Shown piece after piece: positions 45,162 through 53,273 of a stretch of DNA of 64,000 nucleotides. Source of the DNA: Craurococcus roseus (lineage in GTDB: Bacteria > Pseudomonadota > Alphaproteobacteria > Acetobacterales > Acetobacteraceae); the NCBI RefSeq assembly GCF_039523795.1, contig NZ_BAAAFZ010000038.1, positions 82,519 through 146,518 of the forward strand, given 5' to 3'. The stretch's first letter is position 1. The number at the start of each line of letters is the position of its first letter. The translations under genes were made by a program, and so were the position numbers. Under the pieces are notes generated by a model. It was not told the origin of the DNA and searched no databases. It saw nothing but the letters and a program-made list of their open reading frames with translations.

Positions 45162-45836
45162 CCGCGGCGGGCACCGCACGCGCTCGGGGGCAGTCGGGCG
45201 ACGAGGCGCACCGGCCCCGCGCGGCGCCCCGGCGCTGCGTTGGCGGTCAGCACCGTCGCCTGTTCCTTCGCGCCTGGGCGACCATGCCTCGGTCGAACGG
45301 GCCTCGAGCAGCGGCGACTTCCGGATGACGGCGATAGCATTTTCGCCCGTCACCGCGACCCGCGGCATCAGGCCTTCGGCGGTCCGCCCTGCAATTTAGC
45401 TGCGTCCGCGCGCAAAGACTCGCGTCTGCGGGCGGTATTGACCGCGGCGGCTCATGTTGAACTCGGCCGGGTTGAGCGGCGCCACCTTCACCATCGGCTC
45501 CCGGGCCTTGGCGCCCAGGGGAGGCTCGCCGCGTGCCGCCCTTTCGAACGGACGCGACAGTCCGGTCATCGTCTCGTGGATGTTGATCCTGCGCACCGCT
45601 GCCTCGAGGGCCGAACCAGCGTAGCTCAGTAAGCCCTTCGCCGCTTGCGGTGGCTCGATGGTGCGAGCCGGGGCGATCCAGCACCAGCGCTCAACCCCGT
45701 TGAGGCCCCCCCCGGCCGAGCCGGGCCATCCTCGCCCGTCAGGCACCGGCGGGCGTGCGGCGAAGCGCCGCCGGTCCGCCGGCGCCAGCCCTGCCGTCAA
45801 GGCGGGCCGCCCACCAAAGGAGACCCGGCGACCGCC
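45162..45836. other. 675-nt region with no confident gene
   Basis: No transposase, RNA gene or long credible reading frame was found here. The only candidate is the leftward ORF at 45396-45596. A tRNA-like GTAGCTCAGT at 45621-45630 is not followed by the rest of a tRNA. Together with the broken lipoprotein gene that follows, the stretch looks like decayed sequence. Confidence 0.5.
45396..45596 (-). CDS. Uncertain 66-residue ORF, possibly a gene remnant
   Basis: From the GTG at 45596 the frame encodes VRRINIHETMTGLSRPFERA and continues with PMVKVAPLNPAEFNMSRRGQ to a TAA. Third codon positions are mostly G or C, as in real genes of this genome, and the composition is not the Arg/Ala/Pro-rich pattern of shadow frames. 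The frame stays open for about 200 codons further upstream, but that part looks random. I do not recognise it; it may be the 3' end of an older gene. Confidence 0.3.
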   Translation of the reverse strand: MRRINIHETMTGLSRPFERAARGEPPLGAKAREPMVKVAPLNPAEFNMSRRGQYRPQTRVFARGRS

Positions 45837-46953
45837 ATGAGGAACCCCGCCGCTTGCCGCCACAGCCGCGCCCCGCGTGACCTCGCGCTCGCCGCGCTGC
45901 TCCCGACGGTCGTCCTCGGCGCAGCCGGCTGCGCTTGGACGGGGCCGGGGCGCCTGAACGCGGACCAAACCGGATGAATCGCGGCGCTCGGCGACCGGCT
46001 CAAGCGGCAAATGCTGCTCAACATGGTCCGGCTGCGCCACGCCGACGTGCAGGCTTTCATCGCTGTCAGCCAGCTCATCTCCGGCTACACATTGCAGAGC
46101 ACGGGCCAGCTCGGGCTCAGCGACTACCCGAACGCCGCCGCTGGCAACTTGGCGACGGTGGCCGGCACGGTGCGATACAACACCCGTCCCACCTTTACCT
46201 TCATGCCGGTGACGGGCGAGCGTTACGCGCAATCCTACCTGCGGCCGCTCGCACCCGCGGAACTGCTATCCCGGGCGCAGAGCGGCGCCCCGATCGACGT
46301 GCTGTTCCGCCTCGGCGTCCAGTCGGTCAACGGGCTCTCCAACGGCGCCACCCGCGGCGGCGATGCGCGGGAGGCGTCCGAGGGTTTCGAGGCGCTGATG
46401 GAAGCGATGCGCGAGGTCCAATCCGCTGGCGCGGTGGGCCTGCGCTTCGAGCGCCAACCAGCCGGCGCCGGCCCCCCCAGCAGCCGCCGGGTCTACCTGC
46501 TCCTCGACGGTGACAACCGGCGCGCGGACGCCGCGGCGCGACGGGTGAAGGAACTGCTGGGCAGCGGCCCGGACGCGCGCGAACTGGAGGTGGTCTACGG
46601 CCGCCGCCGCCGCGGCCCCGGCCAGGTCGCGGTCCTGACCCGCTCCGCGCTGCAGATCCTCCACGAGCTGGGCTCCCAGATCGAGATGCCGGAAGCGGAT
46701 GTCCGGCGGGGCGAAACCCCGGCCACCGAAGCCAGCGCTGCCGGCCTGCGCGGTCGCTTGGTCGTGGTGCGCCAAGGCGACCGCGCGCCGGACGATGCCT
46801 ATGCCGCGGTCGAGTACCGCGGGCGCTGGTTATGGATCGACGCCAGCGACTACCGTTCCAAGGCGGCCTTCGCCTTCGCGCACATCCTGGAAGTCCTCGC
46901 CGGGAGCTGGCCAGGGCCAGCCTGCGCCGACCGTCACCATCCCGGCGCAATAG
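45837..46953 (+). pseudogene. Lipoprotein gene broken by an in-frame TGA and a frameshift
   Basis: The ATG at 45837 begins a lipoprotein-like signal (ALAALLPTVVLGAAGCAWTG; lipobox AAGC). The frame hits TGA at 45975-45977 but continues in the same frame with AALGDRLKRQMLLNMVRLRH, a segment I associate with a family of bacterial lipoproteins of unknown function. Matching segments run on to AYAAVEYRGRWLWIDASDY. Near the end, one extra base in the GGG run at 46902-46904 shifts the frame: the family-like tail GAGQGQPAPTVTIPAQ then a TAG (46951-46953) is in the +1 frame. Unshifted, translation would run on to 47015, into the convergent permease gene. Two lesions argue for a real pseudogene rather than one sequencing error. 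Confidence 0.75.
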
Positions 46954-46998
46954 GCAGTGAGATTCTAAAGAATCAAGCAGCACTCAAACAAGACAGAT

Positions 46999-47787
46999 TC
47001 ATCCATCCCGCCTAGCCGCGCTCTCGTGCCATTGTCGCAGCGAAAGGTGTTGCACCAAGCCGAGCGCCGCGAAAAGGATGATGCCCAGGGCCGAGATCAG
47101 CGCGAGCGCCGCGAACATCCGCGGTATTCGCAGCTGGTACCCCGCTTCGAGGATGCGGAACGCCAACCCCGCGCCGGTGCCGCCCGCGCCGGCCACGAAC
47201 TCCGCCACCACGGCGCCGATCAACGCGAGCCCGCCCGCGACGCGCAGCCCCGCCAGGAAAAAGGGCAGGGCGGAGGGCAGTAGCAGCAGCGCCAGCGCCT
47301 GCCCGCGCGTGGCGCCGTAGAGGCGGAACAGCTCCACGAGGTTCCGGTCCGCCGAACGCAGCCCGAGCGCCGTGTTCGACAGCACCGGGAAGAACGCCAC
47401 GATGGAGGCGCAGACCAGCAGCGCAGCCGTCACGTCCTCCACCCAGATCAGGATCAACGGCGCGATCGCCACGATCGGCGTCACTTGCAACACCACCGCC
47501 CAGGGGAACAGCGCCCGTTCCAGCGCGCGAGACTGCGCGAACAACACCGCCAGCAGCCCGCCCGACGCCACCGCCACCAGCAAGGCCAGCAGCGCCACCC
47601 GCAGCGTCACCAGCGTGGAGGGCCACAGCAGCGCCCAATCCTCCCGCAGCGCCGACGCGATCGCCGCCGGCCCCGGCAGCACGTAGGACGGCACGCCGAA
47701 CAGCCGCACCGAGCCTTCCCACAGCCCGAGCCCCAGCAACCCCACGAGGCCGGGCGCCGCCGCCCAGCGCAGCGCCGCCGCGATCAC
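46999..47787 (-). CDS. NitT/TauT-type ABC permease (second system)
   Basis: A 262-residue inner-membrane protein with about six helices. The coupling loop is FRLYGATRGQALALLLLPSALPFFLAGL, typical of SsuC/ThiX-like permeases. The GTG start at 47787 overlaps the stop of the ATPase gene. It is the last gene of a four-gene leftward operon (membrane protein, receptor, ATPase, permease). Its 3' end would overlap the run-on frame of the lipoprotein pseudogene by 17 nt, but not the restored frame. Confidence 0.88.
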   Translation of the reverse strand: MIAAALRWAAAPGLVGLLGLGLWEGSVRLFGVPSYVLPGPAAIASALREDWALLWPSTLVTLRVALLALLVAVASGGLLAVLFAQSRALERALFPWAVVLQVTPIVAIAPLILIWVEDVTAALLVCASIVAFFPVLSNTALGLRSADRNLVELFRLYGATRGQALALLLLPSALPFFLAGLRVAGGLALIGAVVAEFVAGAGGTGAGLAFRILEAGYQLRIPRMFAALALISALGIILFAALGLVQHLSLRQWHESAARRDG

Positions 47788-48539
47788 GCCGCCATCGCCC
47801 CTTCCAGCGCCGCGGCGACGCCGCCGCACAGGGCGGCGAACTCGGTCGAGGTCCGGAACCCGGGCGGGCGCGGGAAGGGCGCGGGAACGGGCAGGTCGGC
47901 CACCACCCGCCCCGGCCGCGCCGCCATCACCGCGACGCGGGAGGACAGGTACACGCTCTCGAACACCGAATGCGTCACGAAGGCCACCGTCACCCCGCTC
48001 TCGGCGCGCAACCGCAGCAGGTCGTCGTTCAGGCGGTGCCGGTTGATCTCGTCGAGCGCCGCGAAAGGCTCGTCCATCAGCAACAGCGAAGGGCGCGTCA
48101 CCAAGGCCCGCGCGATGGAGACGCGCATCCGCATGCCGCCCGAGAGCTCCCGCGGCCAAGCCCGCTCGAAGCCCGCGAGCCCGACCGCGGCCAAGGCGGT
48201 TGCCGCCCGCGCGTCCGCCTCGCTACGCGCCACGCGGCGCAGGCGGAGCGGCAACCGCGCGTTCGCCAGCGCCGTCGCCCAAGGCATCAAGGTCGGGTCT
48301 TGGAACACGAACCCTATGTCGCCCGGCCGCCCGCCGCCGGAGAACACGACCTCGCCGGACGAGGGCCGGATCAGCCCCGCGACCAAGCGCAGCAAGGTGG
48401 ACTTCCCGCAACCCGACGGCCCGAGCAGGGAAAGGAACTCGCCCGACCGGACCTCCAGGTCGACGCCCGCCAACGCCTCGGTCCCGTTCGCAAATCGCAC
48501 GCCGACGCCGCGCAGCGCGACGAGCGGCGGCGCCGTCAC
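47784..48539 (-). CDS. NitT/TauT-type ABC ATPase (second system)
   Basis: A 251-residue ATPase. Walker A is GPSGCGKST, the Q-loop is GFVFQDPTLMPWATALAN, the signature is LSGGMRMRVSIARAL, Walker B is SLLLMDEPFAALDEI and the switch His is in FVTHSVFESVYLSSR. The GTG at 48539 overlaps the receptor stop (GTGA) and is preferred over an ATG at 48590 that lies inside the receptor gene. It pairs with the permease and receptor encoded around it. Confidence 0.88.
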   Translation of the reverse strand: MTAPPLVALRGVGVRFANGTEALAGVDLEVRSGEFLSLLGPSGCGKSTLLRLVAGLIRPSSGEVVFSGGGRPGDIGFVFQDPTLMPWATALANARLPLRLRRVARSEADARAATALAAVGLAGFERAWPRELSGGMRMRVSIARALVTRPSLLLMDEPFAALDEINRHRLNDDLLRLRAESGVTVAFVTHSVFESVYLSSRVAVMAARPGRVVADLPVPAPFPRPPGFRTSTEFAALCGGVAAALEGAMAA

Positions 48540-49570
48540 GCCTTGCCGATGCCCTTGTTCACCAGCGATAGGTCGAAGGCCCGCCGCCAATCGAGGTCGC
48601 GCGGCAGCACGCCCACCGCGGCGACCGCGGCGTGGAAGCGCCGCCAGCGCTCCTCGGTCATGGCGCCGATGCCGAGCGTCGCGGCGTCGCCGGAGCGGAC
48701 GATGCCCGCCTCGTTCATCATGCGCGTGCCGAAAGCGATGAGGTCGTCGCCCATCTCCGGGTTCTGCGCCCGGATGAGCGCGTTCGCCGCCGCCGTGTCG
48801 AAGTTGCCCGCCGGCCCTTTAAGGTACTGGTCCCAGCCCTCCACGGTGGCGTCCACGAAGCGCTGGACGACGTCGCGCCGCTGCTCCAGCGTGCGGGCGC
48901 CGATGTTGATCGTCGTGCCGTAGTTCTCGAAGCCGGCGTCGTGCAGCAGCAAGGTGTCCGGCTCCACGCCGGCCGCGCGCAGGCTGAACGGCTCGGAGCC
49001 CAGGTATCCCTGCTGCACCAGCATCCTATCGGCCAGGAAGGGCTGGAGGGAGAAGGTGTAGGGACGCACCTGCTCGTCGCGCAGGCCGTACTTTCCGCGG
49101 AGGAAGGGCCACCACGTCGCCCGCGGCTCGGCGCTGATCAGGACCGTCCGCCCGCGCAGCGCCTCGAAGCCGGTGAGGCCGGTGCCAGGGTGCCCGATGA
49201 GCACCACCATGTCCTTCTGGAACAGCGCGCCGATGCAGAGGAAGGGTAGGTTCTGCTGAACGAAGTTCAGCGCCGTGACGCCGTTGCCCATGCTCATGTC
49301 GACGCGTCCGCCGAGCAGGAGCTGCGCCGGGTTCACCTGCGGCCCGCCCGACCGCAAGTCCACTTCCAGCCCGGCGCGCCGGTACAGCCCGGCCGCCTGC
49401 GCCTGGTAGAAGCCGCCGTGCTCCGCCTGGGCCCGCCAGTTGGTGACGAACGAAACGCGGTCGAGCCGGGGCGCCTGCGCCCGCGGGGGCGCCTCCAACA
49501 GCAGCGGCGCCCCCGCGCCGAGCAGCCCGAGCGCCGCACGGCGCGAGGCGACGAAGCGCCGCACGGCCAT
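48536..49570 (-). CDS. NMT1/THI5-like ABC substrate-binding protein
   Basis: A 344-residue periplasmic receptor. The signal is MAVRRFVASRRAALGLLGAG with a twin-arginine-like RR. The mature start VSFVTNWRAQAEHGGFYQAQAAGL resembles THI5/NMT1-type and ThiY receptors. TFSLQPFLADRMLVQQGYLGSEPF is also family-like. The ligand could be a pyrimidine such as HMP, riboflavin-related compounds or another small heterocycle. No TPP riboswitch is visible upstream, so a thiamine role is not supported. The ATG overlaps the stop of the membrane-protein gene (ATGA). Confidence 0.85.
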   Translation of the reverse strand: MAVRRFVASRRAALGLLGAGAPLLLEAPPRAQAPRLDRVSFVTNWRAQAEHGGFYQAQAAGLYRRAGLEVDLRSGGPQVNPAQLLLGGRVDMSMGNGVTALNFVQQNLPFLCIGALFQKDMVVLIGHPGTGLTGFEALRGRTVLISAEPRATWWPFLRGKYGLRDEQVRPYTFSLQPFLADRMLVQQGYLGSEPFSLRAAGVEPDTLLLHDAGFENYGTTINIGARTLEQRRDVVQRFVDATVEGWDQYLKGPAGNFDTAAANALIRAQNPEMGDDLIAFGTRMMNEAGIVRSGDAATLGIGAMTEERWRRFHAAVAAVGVLPRDLDWRRAFDLSLVNKGIGKA

Positions 49571-50013
49571 CAGAACCTCCGCAGCGGGCGGAGCAGCAGC
49601 GCGGTCCCCCAGCCCCAGGCGCCGTTGAGCAGGAGCGCGCGCCACCAGATCCGCTGGTTGTAGCCGGCGAAGAGGGGTTGCCCCTTCAGCGTGGCGACCA
49701 CCGTGAACGCCACCAGCGTCAGCACGAGCGCCCCGAACACGAAGCCGAACAGGAGGTCCGGCAACCGCGTCCCGCGCAGGATGGCGGCGAGCAGGACGCC
49801 CCAAACACCGCCCCAGAACGCCCAGGAGACCAGTTGCGGCACGCCGAGGGGCTTGGTCGGCGCCATGCTGAACGGGAAGCCCACGGGCCCGAACACACCG
49901 GTGCCGACCTGCGCTTTCACCGTCAGCATGTGCAGCAGCCAAGCCGCGCCCTGGTGGAACACCAGCACCGCGGCGAAGCCGGCGAGGAAGCCGAGGAGGA
50001 TCGTTCGTCCCAT
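49570..50013 (-). CDS. Small integral membrane protein coupled to an ABC transporter
   Basis: A 147-residue protein with four hydrophobic segments (LLGFLAGFAAVLVFHQGAAW, VSWAFWGGVWGVLLAAIL, LLFGFVFGALVLTLVAFTV and a C-terminal WRALLLNGAWGWGTALLL). I do not recognise a named family. The stop TGA overlaps the ATG of the receptor gene, so it is the first gene of the operon and probably expressed with the transporter. It may be an accessory membrane subunit or simply a neighbour. It diverges from the TPP-enzyme gene at 50114. Confidence 0.7.
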   Translation of the reverse strand: MGRTILLGFLAGFAAVLVFHQGAAWLLHMLTVKAQVGTGVFGPVGFPFSMAPTKPLGVPQLVSWAFWGGVWGVLLAAILRGTRLPDLLFGFVFGALVLTLVAFTVVATLKGQPLFAGYNQRIWWRALLLNGAWGWGTALLLRPLRRF

Positions 50014-50113
50014 GCGGGCAGCCTAACCCCGGCACGAGCGGGGAGGCCAGCACCTTGCCCGCAGCGCTGCGCCCGCCCACCCTGCGGCCCGAACGAGGGT
50101 CGGAGGAAGAGCG

Positions 50114-51655
50114 GTGAACGGAGCCGAGAGCCTGGTCCACACCCTGTTGGGGAGCGGCGTGGACGTTTGCTTCTCCAATCCCGGCACCAGCGAGATGCAC
50201 TTCGTCGCGGCGCTCGACCGCGTGCCCGGGATGCGCTGCGTGCTCGGCTTGCAGGAGAACGTCGTCACCGGCTGCGCCGACGGCTACTGGCGCATGGCGG
50301 AGAAACCCGCCGCGACCCTGCTCCATTGCGGCCCCGGCCTGGCCAACGGCCTCGCCGGCCTGCACGACGCCCGCCGCGCCCGCAGCGGCATCGTCAACGT
50401 GGTCGGCGACCAGGCGACCTACCACCGGCCCTACGACCCGCCGCTGACCGCCGACACCGAAGGCTGGGCGCGGGGCGCCTCGGCCTGGGTGCGCACCTCC
50501 ATGAGGGCCGCGGACGTGGGCGCCGACGCCGCGGTGGCAGTGCAGGCGGCGCGGACCTCGCCCGGCCAGGTCGCAACCCTGGTCCTGCCTTCCGACGCCT
50601 CTTGGGACGAGGGCGGCGTCGTCGCCCCCGCGCTGCCCGCGCCAGAGCCGCCGCAGGCCGACCCGATGGCGGTCCGCACCGCCGCCAGGGTCCTCCGTGA
50701 CAAGCGGAACGTGCTGATCCTGCTCGGCGGGCTGGCGTTGCGCGAGGGCGCGCAGCGTTGGGCGAACCGCATCGCCGCCGCCACCGGCGCGCGGCTGATG
50801 GCGGAGGGCTCGAACGGCCGCATCCAGCGAGGTCGCGGCCGCCTGCCGCTGGAACGCGTGCCCTACCCGGCGCCGCAGGCCATCGAGGCCCTGAAGTGGG
50901 TGGAGCACCTGATCGTGGTGAACGCCAAGCCGCCGATCGGCTTCTTCGCCTACCCGGACACGCCGTCCAAGCACTATCCGGAGGCCGCCTCGGTCCACGT
51001 CCTCACCCGCTACGAGCAGGACGCCGAGGCCGCGCTCCGCGCCTTGGCCGAGGAGCTGAACGCGCCGGACGCGCCCATGCCCGACCCCGGTCCGCGGCCG
51101 GAGGCGCCCCGAGGAGCCTTTTCGCCCGAGGGGCTGGCCCGCTGCGTCGCCGCGCTGATGCCGGAAGGGGCCGTGGTGGTGGACGAGTCCGTCACCTACG
51201 GCCGCTCGTCCTTCGCGCAGACCCACGCCGCTCCGCCGCACGACTGGCTCCAGAATTGCGGCGGCGCGATCGGCTACGGGCCGCCGGTGGCCACGGGCGC
51301 CGCCATCGGCGCGGGCGGCAGGCGGCGGGTGATCGCGCTGCAAGCGGACGGCAGCGCCATGTACACGCTGCAAGCCCTTTGGACGCAGGCGCGGGAGCGG
51401 CTGCCGGTCACGACCCTCCTGCTCTCCAACCGCAAGTACCAGATTCTCCTAGGGGAATACGCCAACGTCGGCGCCAACCCCGGCCGGACCGCGCTCGACA
51501 TGATGGACCTCGGCAATCCAGACATCGACTGGGTGCGGATCGCCAACGGCATGGGCGTCGAAGCGGCGCGGGCCGATACCCTCGAAGCCTGCGGCGATCT
51601 CATCTCGCAGGCCTCCTCCCGGCCAGGGCCGTTCCTCATCGAACTGCCGATCTGA
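50114..51655 (+). CDS. Acetolactate synthase large-subunit-like TPP enzyme
   Basis: A 513-residue protein of the ThDP-dependent decarboxylase superfamily. The N-terminal PYR domain has CFSNPGTSEMHFVAALDRV with the catalytic Glu in LGLQENVVTGCADGYWRM. The C-terminal PP domain has LQADGSAMYTLQALWTQARE and LLLSNRKYQIL, the cofactor motif with ADG in place of GDG. The central domain is short. It may be an acetolactate synthase-like, benzoylformate decarboxylase-like or sulfopyruvate decarboxylase-like enzyme; substrate unknown. No small subunit (ilvH) is nearby. GTG start behind GGAGGAAGAG. Confidence 0.82.
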   Translation: MNGAESLVHTLLGSGVDVCFSNPGTSEMHFVAALDRVPGMRCVLGLQENVVTGCADGYWRMAEKPAATLLHCGPGLANGLAGLHDARRARSGIVNVVGDQATYHRPYDPPLTADTEGWARGASAWVRTSMRAADVGADAAVAVQAARTSPGQVATLVLPSDASWDEGGVVAPALPAPEPPQADPMAVRTAARVLRDKRNVLILLGGLALREGAQRWANRIAAATGARLMAEGSNGRIQRGRGRLPLERVPYPAPQAIEALKWVEHLIVVNAKPPIGFFAYPDTPSKHYPEAASVHVLTRYEQDAEAALRALAEELNAPDAPMPDPGPRPEAPRGAFSPEGLARCVAALMPEGAVVVDESVTYGRSSFAQTHAAPPHDWLQNCGGAIGYGPPVATGAAIGAGGRRRVIALQADGSAMYTLQALWTQARERLPVTTLLLSNRKYQILLGEYANVGANPGRTALDMMDLGNPDIDWVRIANGMGVEAARADTLEACGDLISQASSRPGPFLIELPI

Positions 51656-51845
51656 TCGCAATTCGCGACGCCGGGAGGAATTCAGCTTTCTCAGCGTTTA
51701 GGTTTCGGCCTATGTGGCGGCAAGGCTGGGGCGCGCATGGTCCGCGGCTCGATGCGCCCCCGGCGTCCCGCGACCGGGGCGTTTTGGCGTGGCCGCTCGA
51801 CGATGGACCCTGGGGGCGGCGATCATTGACGAGGTCACCGCAACG

Positions 51846-53225
51846 ATGAACGCCATGCCGCGCCCGGGGGGGACCGGAGCGGGTCCGACGCCGGCTTCGG
51901 ATGTCGCTGAAGACGCGGCCCGCGTCGGGTCTTCACCGGGCGCGCCACGGGCTGAAACGTCTGCGCCGCCGGCGGACCCCGGCGAGCATCCCCCACCGCC
52001 GCGGCGTACATCGCGCTGGCCGGCCGTGGCCGCCGTCCTGCTGCTGCTGCTGTTGACCGCCGGAGCCGGCGCTTTTCTTTGGCAACGGAACTGGCGGCAG
52101 CCCGAAGCGGTCGCGGAAGCGACCCAGCCGGAGGCGCTGTCGCAAGGCGTGTTCCGCCTGTCCGATGCCGAGATGCGCTCCTTGCGCATCGAGGAACTGC
52201 AGCCGCGGGAGTTCCGCGACGAACGCGTCGCGGAGGGCCGGATCGCCTACAACGAGGACCGGTCCACCCCGGTCTTCTCCCCCTACAACGGCCGCGTGGT
52301 CCGCGTGATCGCCCGGTTGGGCGACCACATCGACGTCGGCGAAGCCCTGCTGGAGATGGAAACCACGGACCTCGCCGGCGCGGCCAACGACCTGCTTTCC
52401 GCGTTCGACGCCAGCAACAAGGCCCGGGCCACGCTGGAGCAGGCGCAGCGCGAGGAAAGGCGGCAGGCCAGCCTCTTCGCCGCCCGCGCCGCGTCCCAGC
52501 GGGACGTCGAGCAGGCGCGCGTGGCCGCGACCAACGCCGCCGACGACCTCCGCAGCGCGGAATCGGCCCTGGCCGCGGCGCGCGACAAGCTGCGCGTCCT
52601 CGGCCGCTCGCAGGAGCAGATCCGCCGCATTGAGGCGACTCGCCAAGTGGACGCGGTGGTGCCTGTCGCCTCGCCGATCGAGGGCACCGTCGTGCAGCGC
52701 CGGGTGGGGCTGGGGCAGTGGCTTTCGGCCGGCGGCTCGGACCCGATCTTCACCATAGCCGACCTGTCCACCATGTGGCTGGTGGCGGCGGTGCGCGAGC
52801 GCGACGCGCCGCTGGTCCGCCTCGACCAGCCGGTCGAGGTCACGGTCGGCGCGCTGCCCGACCGGAAGTTCGAAGCCCACATCGCCGGCATCGGCGCCGG
52901 GCTCGACCCTGCCACGAGGCGGCTCACGGTCCGGGCAGAGGTCCGGGACCCCGAACACCTCCTCAAACCGGAGATGTTCGCCACCTTCCACATCACGCTC
53001 GGCGAGCCGAAGCGGTCGGTCGCGGTGCCGGTGGGCGCGGTGGTCCACCGCGGTTCGGAAGTGAGCGTCTGGGTGGCGCTGGACGGCAACCGCTTCATCC
53101 TCCGCCGCATCACCGTGGGCGTGCGTTCCGGCGGCATGCTGGAGGTCAAGGAAGGCCTGAACGCCGGGGAGCGGGTGGTCACCGGCGGCGCGCTCTTCAT
53201 CGACCGCGCCGCCCGCATCGATTGA
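51846..53225 (+). CDS. RND efflux periplasmic adaptor (CzcB/CusB type)
   Basis: A 459-residue membrane-fusion protein. A Pro/Ala-rich cytoplasmic N-terminus precedes one transmembrane helix (WPAVAAVLLLLLLTAGAGAF). The lipoyl/barrel-sandwich halves (TPVFSPYNGRVVRVIARLGD and VPVASPIEGTVVQRRVGLGQ) flank a helical hairpin (about 185-255), and a C-terminal domain follows (FATFHITLGEPKRSVAVP). The ATG at 51846 is preferred over an in-frame start at 51714. It is the first gene of a tripartite pump operon. The 190-nt region upstream shows no clear metal-regulator dyad. Confidence 0.88.
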   Translation: MNAMPRPGGTGAGPTPASDVAEDAARVGSSPGAPRAETSAPPADPGEHPPPPRRTSRWPAVAAVLLLLLLTAGAGAFLWQRNWRQPEAVAEATQPEALSQGVFRLSDAEMRSLRIEELQPREFRDERVAEGRIAYNEDRSTPVFSPYNGRVVRVIARLGDHIDVGEALLEMETTDLAGAANDLLSAFDASNKARATLEQAQREERRQASLFAARAASQRDVEQARVAATNAADDLRSAESALAAARDKLRVLGRSQEQIRRIEATRQVDAVVPVASPIEGTVVQRRVGLGQWLSAGGSDPIFTIADLSTMWLVAAVRERDAPLVRLDQPVEVTVGALPDRKFEAHIAGIGAGLDPATRRLTVRAEVRDPEHLLKPEMFATFHITLGEPKRSVAVPVGAVVHRGSEVSVWVALDGNRFILRRITVGVRSGGMLEVKEGLNAGERVVTGGALFIDRAARID

Positions 53226-53273
53226 CGCGCCCGGCGCGCTGAGCAGGGCCCGCCGAGGGCCGAAAGGCTACCT

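Noticed and set aside
45621..45640. GTAGCTCAGT resembling a tRNA D-arm
   Set aside because: No matching acceptor, anticodon or T stems follow within tRNA distance.
45975..45977. In-frame TGA as a selenocysteine codon
   Set aside because: No bacterial SECIS-like hairpin was seen directly after it, the family is not a selenoprotein family, and the gene has a second lesion at 46902.
50014..50113. Possible TPP riboswitch before the THI5-like transporter operon
   Set aside because: The conserved THI-box motifs (CUGAGA and the second asymmetric loop) are not present on the minus strand.
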